A stretch of 64,000 nt of DNA from Flavobacterium phragmitis (GTDB lineage Bacteria; Bacteroidota; Bacteroidia; Flavobacteriales; Flavobacteriaceae): positions 186,001 through 250,000 of the forward strand of contig NZ_FOMH01000006.1 in NCBI RefSeq assembly GCF_900112575.1, given 5' to 3'. The translations under genes and the position numbers were made by a program. Of the stretch, positions 16,705-23,883 are shown in pieces (positions within the stretch are counted from its first letter, which is position 1; each line of letters begins with the position of its first letter). Below the pieces are notes generated by a model, which was given only the letters and a program-made list of their open reading frames with translations, searched no databases and was not told the origin of the DNA.

Positions 16705-17793
16705 TTACAACCATACAGCTTCTTTATTTCTAATTTTTTCGGTCACTTTTAGAATATCGGCTATTATTCCTCTTGAAATTGCTTGTTTACAGGCCGGAGC
16801 ACTCTGAATCACAATTGGAACATCGGCATAGGATTGTGTAAAAATTTCAAAAATGGTATCGGATCCTTTCAATTTTCCAATTGGAGAATCAGCAGGTTCC
16901 GAAATGAGTTTGACTTCCAGTTTGTTTTTCTCCACATCAAATTCACCAATGTATCGCAATACATGATTGTCTGCCTGCGTAATCTTAGTGGCTTTAAAAG
17001 ATTTATCGATGGCATCTTTATTCAGTACCCCATTTTTTTCCAGGTGCTCATCTGTAATAAAAGGCTTTATCTGAATATCTGAAAATTCAAAATCTTTTCC
17101 TATTTCTCTGGCCAATATCAAAAGTTTTCTTGCCGTGTCATTTCCGGATAAATCTTCTTTAAAATTTGACTTCATCAATCCTAAAAGACTGGCATCTTTT
17201 AGAACTGAAGAAAACGAAACATCTTCTGCTGAAAATCTATTGAAGACATAACTTAAATTATCTGAGAAAACACCTCGAATCTTGGTGATTTTTTCGCCAG
17301 AATAATACAAATCTCTCAAAGTTTGTAAAACTGGAATTCCCGTATCAACCGAAGTTTCATACAGAAATTCTTTGTCATACTTTTTGAGATTGGATCTTAG
17401 TTCTTTGTACAGATCTATAGGAAGCGTATTGGCTTTTTTGTTTACAGCCACAATATTAAATCCGTTTTGGATAAGCGTATTATAGTGTTTCACCAATTCA
17501 TCACTGGCTGTTGCATCTACAGCAATCAGGTTTTCGAATTCATTTTCTTTCGCAAATTCTACGATATCTTCTACTTTAAAAGGAACCGCCAATTGTCTGA
17601 AATTAGTTTCCCAGGCATAACCTAAGCCTTCTTTTTCAAAAAAAGCAACCGTTGAATTGGTTATAATTGGAAAATGAAAATCAACATTTTTACTTTCAAG
17701 AAAAAACTCCTGACTTTCGATAATCTGATTAATCAAAGTACTTCCGATATTCCCAATTCCAAAAAGGATGATGTTTATTTTAAGCTTTGACAT
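16705..17793 (-). CDS. Homoserine dehydrogenase-like protein, active-site motifs degenerate
   Basis: A 362-residue protein that aligns along its length with the dehydrogenase half of ThrA at 12080: NAD motif FGIGNIGSTL (11-20), VNKKAN (117-122), DLSGNDTARK (214-223). Motifs conserved in active enzymes have changed: GAGLP is DTGIP (149-153), SGTL is SDNL (177-180), and the substrate-binding glutamate of TEPDP is Lys208. Asp219 and Lys223 are kept. It has no kinase domain. It may be a weak enzyme, a regulatory partner of ThrA, or an enzyme for another substrate. It follows metY by 148 bases. Confidence 0.8.
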   Translation of the reverse strand: MSKLKINIILFGIGNIGSTLINQIIESQEFFLESKNVDFHFPIITNSTVAFFEKEGLGYAWETNFRQLAVPFKVEDIVEFAKENEFENLIAVDATASDELVKHYNTLIQNGFNIVAVNKKANTLPIDLYKELRSNLKKYDKEFLYETSVDTGIPVLQTLRDLYYSGEKITKIRGVFSDNLSYVFNRFSAEDVSFSSVLKDASLLGLMKSNFKEDLSGNDTARKLLILAREIGKDFEFSDIQIKPFITDEHLEKNGVLNKDAIDKSFKATKITQADNHVLRYIGEFDVEKNKLEVKLISEPADSPIGKLKGSDTIFEIFTQSYADVPIVIQSAPACKQAISRGIIADILKVTEKIRNKEAVWL

Positions 17794-17823
17794 AACTTCT
17801 ATTTTTTAATTTTTAACCCGATT

Positions 17824-17845
17824 GAGACGCACTGCGGTGCGTCTC
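17824..17845. repeat. GAGACGCAC-TGCG-GTGCGTCTC hairpin
   Basis: A perfect 9-base-arm palindrome (17824-17832 and 17837-17845), flanked by CGATT and TACCACGG, between metY and the homoserine dehydrogenase-like gene. There is no U-run after it. It looks like one of the short interspersed palindromes rather than a terminator. Confidence 0.65.
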
Positions 17846-17887
17846 TACCACGGTTTAATTTATAATGATGTTTTTCACAAAAAATTA

Positions 17888-17913
17888 CCTTTAGCGAAAC
17901 CACTCACTAAAGG
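17888..17913 (-). terminator. Possible terminator after metY
   Basis: CCTTTAG (17888-17894) and CTAAAGG (17907-17913) pair around a 12-base loop, followed on the reverse strand by UAAUUUUUUGUG. The stem is short. It could end the metY transcript before the homoserine dehydrogenase-like gene. Confidence 0.45.
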
Positions 17914-17941
17914 CAATCTTTCAAACAAAAAACAAAAAAAC

Positions 17942-19246
17942 CTAGTTTTTATTGATGCTGTATTGTGAAAGCGAAACACTTTCAAAAACAGCCTGCAGAT
18001 CAGCAATTAAATCCTCTATATCTTCAATTCCCACAGACAGACGAACCAAATCTTTTGAAACTCCTGTTTCAATTTGTTCTTCATCTGTTAATTGCTGGTG
18101 CGTAGTACTTGCCGGATGAATAATCAGCGATTTAGTATCACCAATATTAGCCAGCAGAGAAAATAATTTAGTTTCATCTACCACTTTTTTAGCAGCATCA
18201 AAACCTCCTTTTAATCCAAAAGTGATAATACCGCTTTGTCCTTCCGGCAAATATTCTTTAGCTAAATCATAGTATTTATTTGATTTCAGTCCTGGATAAT
18301 TTACCCAAACGACCTCATCTTGTTTCTCTAACCATTCAGCCAAAGCCAAAGCATTTTCGCTGTGTTTCTTGATTCGAATTGGAAGCGTTTCTAATCCCTG
18401 AATAATCTGAAAAGCATTAAACGGACTCAAAGCGGCACCAAAATCACGCAACCCTTCAATTCGAACTTTTGCAATAAAAGCCGCATTTCCTAAAGCTTCG
18501 TGATATACTAATCCATGGTAACCTGCAGATGGTTCTGTAAATTCAGGGAATTTTCCGTTAGCCCAGTCAAAATTTCCAGCATCAACAATAACACCTCCTA
18601 ATGAAGTTCCGTTTCCAGCGATATATTTAGTTAAGGAGTGAATTACAATATCGGCACCGTATTTAATTGGGTTTAATAAATAAGGTGTCGCAACTGTATT
18701 ATCTACTATAAATGGCACTTTGAATGCTTTGGCTTGCGCCGAAATTCCTTTAAGATCCAGAACATCTAATTTTGGATTTCCAAGAGATTCCACAAAAAAA
18801 GCTCTTGTATTTTCTTTCGCTGCCTTAGTAAAGTTTTCCGGTTTTGACGGGTCTACAAAGGTTGTTGTAATTCCTAATCTTGGAAGTGTAACTTTTAGTA
18901 AATTATATGTTCCGCCATATAAGCTGTTCGAGGCTACGATATGATCTCCAGCTTTTAGCAAAGTCAATAAAGTAGTTGAAATTGCCGACGCTCCAGAAGC
19001 AGTTACTACAGCTCCGATTCCTCCTTCAAGCGCTGCAAGGCGCTGTTCCAACACATCATTTGTCGGGTTATTTAATCTTGTGTAGATAAATCCAGCTTCG
19101 GCAAGTCCGAATAAATTGGCTGCATGATCTGCATTATTAAATACGTATGATGATGTTTGGTAAATTGGCACTGCTCTTGTTCCTGCATTTTTAGTAACAT
19201 CGTGTCCTGCATGTAATGCGTTTGTTGCAAATTTTTGTGTACTCAT
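17942..19246 (-). CDS. metY: O-acetylhomoserine sulfhydrylase
   Basis: A 434-residue PLP enzyme making homocysteine from O-acetylhomoserine and sulfide. It has the N-terminal TNALHAGHD, YTRLNNPTND (55-64), the cofactor lysine Lys207 in IHSLTKYIAGNG, and a family insertion (GYHGLVYHEALG) that separates MetY from the shorter MetZ/MetB group. It follows the 58-codon gene by 68 bases, so both should respond to the leader C/D attenuators. It works with MetX, whose acyl product is the expected substrate. Confidence 0.93.
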   Translation of the reverse strand: MSTQKFATNALHAGHDVTKNAGTRAVPIYQTSSYVFNNADHAANLFGLAEAGFIYTRLNNPTNDVLEQRLAALEGGIGAVVTASGASAISTTLLTLLKAGDHIVASNSLYGGTYNLLKVTLPRLGITTTFVDPSKPENFTKAAKENTRAFFVESLGNPKLDVLDLKGISAQAKAFKVPFIVDNTVATPYLLNPIKYGADIVIHSLTKYIAGNGTSLGGVIVDAGNFDWANGKFPEFTEPSAGYHGLVYHEALGNAAFIAKVRIEGLRDFGAALSPFNAFQIIQGLETLPIRIKKHSENALALAEWLEKQDEVVWVNYPGLKSNKYYDLAKEYLPEGQSGIITFGLKGGFDAAKKVVDETKLFSLLANIGDTKSLIIHPASTTHQQLTDEEQIETGVSKDLVRLSVGIEDIEDLIADLQAVFESVSLSQYSINKN

Positions 19247-19314
19247 GATTTCTTAGTTTTTTAGGTATTGTTAATACGTTTATATATTGTAATTAATATT
19301 GATTCTTGAAATTG

Positions 19315-19491
19315 TTATTGATCCGCTTCTTCTTCAAGGTCATACAAATGAAACAGTAATGATTTTTGAGTTTTAATACGCTGTTCCGGATTGTATTTTA
19401 CGGTTTCTGCTGATTCTTCAGCATTATTATTTAAAGAATTATTTCTTAATAAGTATTGAAATGCAATTGTATTGATATCTAATGTATTCAT
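19315..19491 (-). CDS. Small hypothetical protein upstream of metY
   Basis: A 58-residue frame from ATG 19491 to stop 19315: begins MNTLDINTIAFQYLLRNN, is acidic and asparagine-rich in the middle, and ends FHLYDLEEEADQ. I recognise no family. It lies directly after terminator C and 68 bases before metY in the same direction, so it is probably the first gene of the attenuated operon. The composition and in-phase placement make a real gene likely; a second small frame holds the matching place after the other attenuator pair. Confidence 0.65.
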   Translation of the reverse strand: MNTLDINTIAFQYLLRNNSLNNNAEESAETVKYNPEQRIKTQKSLLFHLYDLEEEADQ

Positions 19492-19522
19492 GGTTTAAAA
19501 TTTTAAGAGATTGAAATAAAAA

Positions 19523-19554
19523 AAGCCCTTTCGGATGGCTTACCAAAAGGGCTT
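19523..19554 (-). terminator. Attenuator terminator C
   Basis: AAGCCCTTTCGG (19523-19534) pairs with CCAAAAGGGCTT (19543-19554) with one mismatch, then a run of Us on the reverse strand. It starts 31 bases after the leader C stop. The CUUUUGG in its 5' arm can instead pair with CCAAAAG at 19589-19595, the last codons of leader C. The stem sequence closely resembles terminator B. Confidence 0.85.
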
Positions 19555-19585
19555 ATAGTTGAAACTATAACAAAGATTCGATCTT

Positions 19586-19666
19586 TCACTTTTGGCAACA
19601 GCAACTTTGGATACACATTGGCATCTTACAACACATCATCATTTTATTTACTGTTGAATTTTTCAT
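19586..19666 (-). CDS. Met/Cys-rich leader peptide C (26 residues)
   Basis: Reverse-strand frame from ATG 19666 to TGA 19586. It begins MKNSTVNKMMMCCKMPMC and ends IQSCCCQK: six Met and six Cys in 26 residues, including runs MMMCC and CCC. Such density is the signature of a ribosome-stalling leader that senses charged Met- and Cys-tRNA. The last codons (C-Q-K) contain CCAAAAG, able to pair with the 5' arm of terminator C. Starved ribosomes stalled at CCC would largely cover that segment, whereas stalling at MMMCC would leave it free. It precedes the 58-codon gene and metY. Confidence 0.8.
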   Translation of the reverse strand: MKNSTVNKMMMCCKMPMCIQSCCCQK

Positions 19667-19700
19667 TTCTTATTCTTTTACTTTTTTCTTTTCATAAAAA

Positions 19701-19724
19701 AACCTCTGCTGTTAGGCAGAGGTT
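19701..19724 (-). terminator. Attenuator terminator D
   Basis: A perfect 9-bp stem AACCTCTGC (19701-19709) and GCAGAGGTT (19716-19724) with a run of seven Us on the reverse strand. It starts 39 bases after the leader D stop. Its 5' arm CUCUGC can alternatively pair with GCAGAG at 19767-19772, the last two codons of leader D. Confidence 0.85.
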
Positions 19725-19763
19725 CTTATTGTATTTTGTAGACTTAATTACTAAACAATAGAG

Positions 19764-19820
19764 TTACTCTGCGGATTGTTCCGACATCATACAACACATA
19801 TTTTTAGCAGTTAAATTCAT
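19764..19820 (-). CDS. Met/Cys leader peptide D (18 residues)
   Basis: Reverse-strand frame encoding MNLTAKNMCCMMSEQSAE. The central MCCMM block is a plausible stalling site for low Met- or Cys-tRNA. The final codons GCA GAG repeat the 3' arm of terminator D and can pair with its 5' arm, giving a mutually exclusive antiterminator. A ribosome reaching the stop would cover them and allow termination. It is the first of the tandem pair D-C ahead of the 58-codon gene and metY. Confidence 0.78.
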   Translation of the reverse strand: MNLTAKNMCCMMSEQSAE

Positions 19821-19840
19821 TTTCTTATTGTTTTACAGCG

Positions 19841-19872
19841 CAAATTTGAGAACTTTTTTTTAAACCACCAAA
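19841..19872 (-). promoter_or_regulatory. Promoter of leader D-C-metY transcript
   Basis: Reverse strand: TTTG (19869-19872), 20 bases, CAAATTTG (19841-19848), followed by the leader D start about 20 bases on. Element order and spacing match the leader A promoter at 16476. Confidence 0.6.
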
Positions 19873-19890
19873 CAAAAACAGAATTATTTT

Positions 19891-19903
19891 CCATTACCCT
19901 ATC
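19891..19903. promoter_or_regulatory. 13-mer CCATTACCCTATC, second copy
   Basis: Identical to 7809-7821. Here it lies upstream of the leader D promoter, in the divergent gap with metK, where an activator could bind; at 7809 it lies downstream of the promoter. A shared regulator of sulfate assimilation and methionine synthesis would explain it. Confidence 0.5.
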
Positions 19904-19961
19904 AAAATACTATGCTATTGTTAAATTTCTGCTATAAAAAATAAAAAAAGTTGAACTTTAA

Positions 19962-19991
19962 TTTGCAAATCAAAATGGTTTCATACCTTTG
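19962..19991 (+). promoter_or_regulatory. metK promoter
   Basis: TTTG (19962-19965), 18 bases, TACCTTTG (19984-19991): a full match to the Bacteroidota consensus. Transcription would start near 19997, just before the structured leader. Confidence 0.75.
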
Positions 19992-20000
19992 CACCCGAAA

Positions 20001-20100
20001 CAGAGGAAAAATTTGAACTGATTGCAACCTCTTCGTAATGAAATGATTTCGTTATGAATGCTGAAAGAATTCCTTTCGGTAGTAAAAAATGCTAAAGCAG
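20001..20100 (+). promoter_or_regulatory. SAM-II/SAM-V-like riboswitch upstream of metK
   Basis: AGAGG (20002-20006) pairs with CCTCT (20028-20032) around ATTTGAACTGATTGCA, which resembles the AUUUAACCGUAUUGCA loop of SAM-II RNAs. After two inserted hairpins (20034-20056, 20061-20081) comes AAAAAATGCTAAAG, like the conserved 3' strand AAAUGUAGCUAAAAAGG. The gene downstream makes SAM. Assignment to SAM-II or SAM-V is from memory of the consensus and was not tested with a covariance model. Confidence 0.6.
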
Positions 20101-20125
20101 AAACTCTCCTTTAGCCCTTTTTAGC
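20091..20125 (+). terminator. Possible terminator in the metK leader
   Basis: GCTAAAG (20091-20097) pairs with CTTTAGC (20109-20115), followed by CCTTTTT. The first arm is also the conserved 3' strand of the putative aptamer, so the two folds should exclude each other. metK begins 51 bases further on. Confidence 0.5.
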
Positions 20126-20175
20126 AATCATTTCCTCGCTTAAATTTAAAATTAATACATTTTTATTACATTATT

Positions 20176-21426
20176 ATGGCTTATTTATTTACGTCAGAAT
20201 CTGTTAGTGAAGGGCATCCAGACAAAGTTGCAGATCAAATTTCGGATGCTTTAATCGATAACTTTTTGGCATTTGACGCTGACTCAAAAGTAGCTTGTGA
20301 AACTTTAGTTACAACAGGGCAGGTAATTTTAGCAGGTGAAGTAAAATCAAATACTTATCTAGATGTACAGCATATTGCACGTGAGGTAATCCGTAAAATT
20401 GGATATACTAAAAGTGAATATATGTTTGAAGCGAATTCTTGTGGAATTCTTTCAGCTATTCACGAGCAATCTGCAGACATTAACCAAGGTGTTGACAGAG
20501 CTAAGCCAGAAGAGCAAGGTGCTGGTGACCAAGGAATGATGTTTGGTTACGCAACAAACGAAACTGAAAACTACATGCCATTGGCATTAGATTTATCTCA
20601 TAAATTATTACAAGAGTTAGCAATTTTAAGACGTGAAAACACAGCAATCACTTATTTACGTCCAGATGCTAAATCTCAGGTAACTTTAGAATACAGCGAC
20701 GATAACAAACCAACTCGTATCGATGCGATTGTTATCTCTACTCAACATGATGATTTTGATACTGAAGCTGAAATGTTAGCTAAAATCAAAAAAGACGTGA
20801 TTGAAATTTTGATTCCAAGAATTATCGCTAAAAACCCAGAGCACGCACATTTATTCAACGATAAAATCAACTATCATATTAACCCAACAGGAAAATTCGT
20901 AATTGGAGGACCTCACGGAGATACTGGTTTGACAGGAAGAAAAATCATCGTGGATACTTACGGTGGAAAAGGTGCTCACGGTGGCGGTGCTTTCTCTGGA
21001 AAAGATCCAAGTAAAGTAGACAGAAGTGCTGCTTATGCAACTCGTCATATCGCTAAAAACTTAGTTGCTGCTGGTGTTGCTGACGAAATCTTAGTTCAGG
21101 TTTCTTACGCAATTGGAGTTGCTGAGCCAATGGGTATTTTCATTGAAACTTACGGAACTTCTAAAGTAAACTTAACTAACGGTGAAATCGCTAAAAAAGT
21201 AGAAGCTATCTTCGATATGCGTCCTTACTTTATCGAGCAACGTTTAAAATTAAGAAACCCAATTTACAGCGAAACTGCTGCTTACGGACACATGGGACGC
21301 AAACCAGAAACGGTTACTAAAACTTTCCACGCTCCTGGCGGACAAGAAAAAACGGTTACTGTTGAATTGTTTACATGGGAAAAACTTGATTTTGTTGACC
21401 AAGTAAAAACTGCTTTCGGATTATAA
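20176..21426 (+). CDS. metK: S-adenosylmethionine synthetase
   Basis: A 416-residue enzyme joining methionine and ATP to SAM. It has the signature [18 protein letters not shown] at the N-terminus, [12 protein letters not shown] near residue 117, and [19 protein letters not shown] for the phosphate loop. It is some 20-30 residues longer than the E. coli protein, with an insertion ahead of the [13 protein letters not shown] segment. It is divergent from the metY operon and likely controlled by the structured leader at 20001-20125. Confidence 0.97.
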   Translation: MAYLFTSESVSEGHPDKVADQISDALIDNFLAFDADSKVACETLVTTGQVILAGEVKSNTYLDVQHIAREVIRKIGYTKSEYMFEANSCGILSAIHEQSADINQGVDRAKPEEQGAGDQGMMFGYATNETENYMPLALDLSHKLLQELAILRRENTAITYLRPDAKSQVTLEYSDDNKPTRIDAIVISTQHDDFDTEAEMLAKIKKDVIEILIPRIIAKNPEHAHLFNDKINYHINPTGKFVIGGPHGDTGLTGRKIIVDTYGGKGAHGGGAFSGKDPSKVDRSAAYATRHIAKNLVAAGVADEILVQVSYAIGVAEPMGIFIETYGTSKVNLTNGEIAKKVEAIFDMRPYFIEQRLKLRNPIYSETAAYGHMGRKPETVTKTFHAPGGQEKTVTVELFTWEKLDFVDQVKTAFGL

Positions 21427-21452
21427 TTTAATCGGAAACATTTATATATAAG

Positions 21453-21482
21453 AAAGGCTGTCTACAATTTTAGACAGCCTTT
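21453..21482 (+). terminator. metK terminator
   Basis: AAAGGCTGTCTA and TAGACAGCCTTT form a 12-bp stem with a U-run, 27 bases after the metK stop. Confidence 0.88.
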
Positions 21483-21504
21483 TTACTTTAAAATTCAATT
21501 AACC

Positions 21505-21527
21505 CGACAGGTTTTTGAAACCTGTCG
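21505..21527. repeat. CGACAGGTTT-TTG-AAACCTGTCG hairpin
   Basis: A palindrome with 10-base arms between convergent metK and the next gene. The same hairpin occurs at 30192-30214. It may assist termination, but the two identical copies suggest an interspersed repeat. Confidence 0.7.
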
Positions 21528-21542
21528 CGTTAATTAAACTTA

Positions 21543-23792
21543 TTAATATGTTCCGTTTTGCATTTCTGCTAGCGTTTCTTTTATATCAGTTGCTGTAACT
21601 CCATCCATATTTGCATCTAAATATTTTACAGCTAAAGTCTGCGTTGCAATGGCCTTTTCTTTTTGACCATCTTTATAATACAACTGCGCCAAAGTATCTA
21701 AATAATATGGATTGTTTTTAGTTACTACTAAACTGTATTCCGACCATTTAATGGCATCTTTTAGGAAGCTGGAATTCTGAGCTTTTGTAACTACTGTCCA
21801 TGCAGCATTATTACACAAATTAGAATGATAATCTTTAAAAGCATTCCATCCGTCATAAGAATAATTTGACGATGAATCTAATGTCGAATAAATTGCATCT
21901 AATTTTTCTATTGGACTTCCTCCTGCCAGATTTGTATCAAAATAGGTATTGAATTCTCTTAAATAGGTTGTGTTTGAAGTATCTTTATCTTCTACCATCG
22001 ACAGATAATCAAAGTAATTTTTGTAGGCTTCAAAATTACCTTTACCAGATTCGATTATCTTTTTATAAATCGAATTGACCTTTTCTTTATTAATTTCTCC
22101 TGTAACTCCATCTTGAGAAGCATAAACATTTTGCTGCAAGGCATTAGAGATTTCAGAAACCACATTTCCAAGAGTATGAAGCTCTCCTTCTTTGCTGTTA
22201 AATGCTTCACGATTACTCTCAATATCTTCAGAATGTTTTAATAAATAATCAATCGCAAGGAAATCAGTATCGCTTAGAATTTTGTCTTCATTGAATAACT
22301 GTTTTGTAAATCCTTGATTTTTGATTTCTTTTACAATAGTCTCAGCCAAATACATGTTAACTGCTTTGTCTTTTTGGTGTGATTCAATGATTTTTTTCCA
22401 AGCCTCATTTACTTCCTTTTTATCTAAAGTAGTTTTTGTAATTACAAATTCCGTTGAATTAGGGTCAACAGTTATTGCTGTATCATAATCGTATGAAGTT
22501 TCTAATAATGCTGCTTTGTTAAAAGCTTTTATTAAATCTGCATCTGTCGCTTTTTTATTTTTTACAGCATTATTTATGGAGATCAAAGCATCTGCTCTCA
22601 AAAGCTGTCGATAAAATTCGCTATAATATCCAAACTGATATTGCTGTGCTGTTAAATCAGATTTTGCGGATGCTATTATATTTCCTTCTCTGTTTAAAAC
22701 AAGCACACTTGGATCGTTCGCAATTTTATTGGTTTTAAGCCATTTTTTATCATCGGCTCCAGCCAAATAAAAATTATAAACATCGTAAAGAGCTACATAT
22801 TTATCATACATATTATATCCTGTCTGTGTTTCCTGCTCTTTTACGATAGCATCAAAACTCTCTTTTGCCGATTTAGTGTTACTATCAGCATACACAACCA
22901 AAAATTTATTACTTGAGCCTTTTGTTGCATCAATTGCTTTCTTTAAGCTATTTTCTATTTTTAGTTTAAAATCATATCTAGTATAAGCTGGCGGTGGAAC
23001 AGCATAATCTGCTGCTGTAGCTACACTGTCTGTTGCCACAAGTCCTGTTCCGAAATCATCACTAAGTAAAGTATTTTCTTTTCCAGGATAAGTCCAATTG
23101 GCAACAGAAAGACTTTCAAGAGGAAGGACCTTTGCCGTTTTCTTTGCCGGCTGCGGGTCTTTTTCATTAATAAAAACCAATGGATTTAGTCCTGATTTTT
23201 CAGAGATTTTCAATTCATTTGTACTTCTGTCAAAGAATCCTGCTATCTGCAAATCTCCCAAAACAGCCAATTCATAGTTGATCGTCACTTCAGAAACATC
23301 TTTTGGTAAAGCATATTTATTGATACTGCTTTTTCCTCCATATTCTTCATAAACCAAATACAAAAAGTCTGCTTTCTCGATCTCGAATTCCAAATCGGTT
23401 TTTGCCCAATCTGGATCTACTTTACTCTTAATATCCGAAAGTCTTTGATATTTAACTTCCTCTTTCCCTTTTTGAGTTCCTATGTAAAAGGAATAATAAG
23501 AAGGATCTAAAAATTTGACTTTTATATTTTTAGCCTTTTTATCTACTTTAAAAGAAAGATCAAAACTGGTTTGTGCTTCAGTATTTTTAGCAAATAATAA
23601 CGAATCTCCTTTTACAATATAATCTCCGGAATAAAATACAAGTTCGTATTTATTATCGTCTAATAAATTGAGTTTGATTTTCTGACCTTTGTTTGTAGAC
23701 AGATAAGTTCCTTTTTCGATGTCTTTTGTTTGAGAAAAACACGTAAAAATTGCCGAAGTAAATAGCAATATACTCCAAATAAAATTGCGCAT
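21543..23792 (-). CDS. Secreted protein with thioredoxin-like and TPR-like regions
   Basis: A 749-residue protein with a signal peptide (MRNFIWSILLFTSAIFTCFS, then QTKD). The middle region (about 285-390) has a thioredoxin-like layout, with NKFLVVYADSN and PSVLVLNREGNIIAS, but no CxxC pair. The C-terminal third is helical and ends in a TPR-like repeat (YYLDTLAQLYYKDGQKEKAIATQ). It should be periplasmic or outer-membrane-associated. I cannot assign a function. It is downstream of the beta-barrel gene at 23884 on the same strand, with 91 bases between, so they may be co-transcribed. Confidence 0.7.
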   Translation of the reverse strand: MRNFIWSILLFTSAIFTCFSQTKDIEKGTYLSTNKGQKIKLNLLDDNKYELVFYSGDYIVKGDSLLFAKNTEAQTSFDLSFKVDKKAKNIKVKFLDPSYYSFYIGTQKGKEEVKYQRLSDIKSKVDPDWAKTDLEFEIEKADFLYLVYEEYGGKSSINKYALPKDVSEVTINYELAVLGDLQIAGFFDRSTNELKISEKSGLNPLVFINEKDPQPAKKTAKVLPLESLSVANWTYPGKENTLLSDDFGTGLVATDSVATAADYAVPPPAYTRYDFKLKIENSLKKAIDATKGSSNKFLVVYADSNTKSAKESFDAIVKEQETQTGYNMYDKYVALYDVYNFYLAGADDKKWLKTNKIANDPSVLVLNREGNIIASAKSDLTAQQYQFGYYSEFYRQLLRADALISINNAVKNKKATDADLIKAFNKAALLETSYDYDTAITVDPNSTEFVITKTTLDKKEVNEAWKKIIESHQKDKAVNMYLAETIVKEIKNQGFTKQLFNEDKILSDTDFLAIDYLLKHSEDIESNREAFNSKEGELHTLGNVVSEISNALQQNVYASQDGVTGEINKEKVNSIYKKIIESGKGNFEAYKNYFDYLSMVEDKDTSNTTYLREFNTYFDTNLAGGSPIEKLDAIYSTLDSSSNYSYDGWNAFKDYHSNLCNNAAWTVVTKAQNSSFLKDAIKWSEYSLVVTKNNPYYLDTLAQLYYKDGQKEKAIATQTLAVKYLDANMDGVTATDIKETLAEMQNGTY

Positions 23793-23883
23793 AATATAAA
23801 AATTTGGCTGTTAATATTGACGTAAAGATATTCCATTCTTACTAAAATTAAAATGTCTTAACTCCAAAATACAGCCAAATCAC

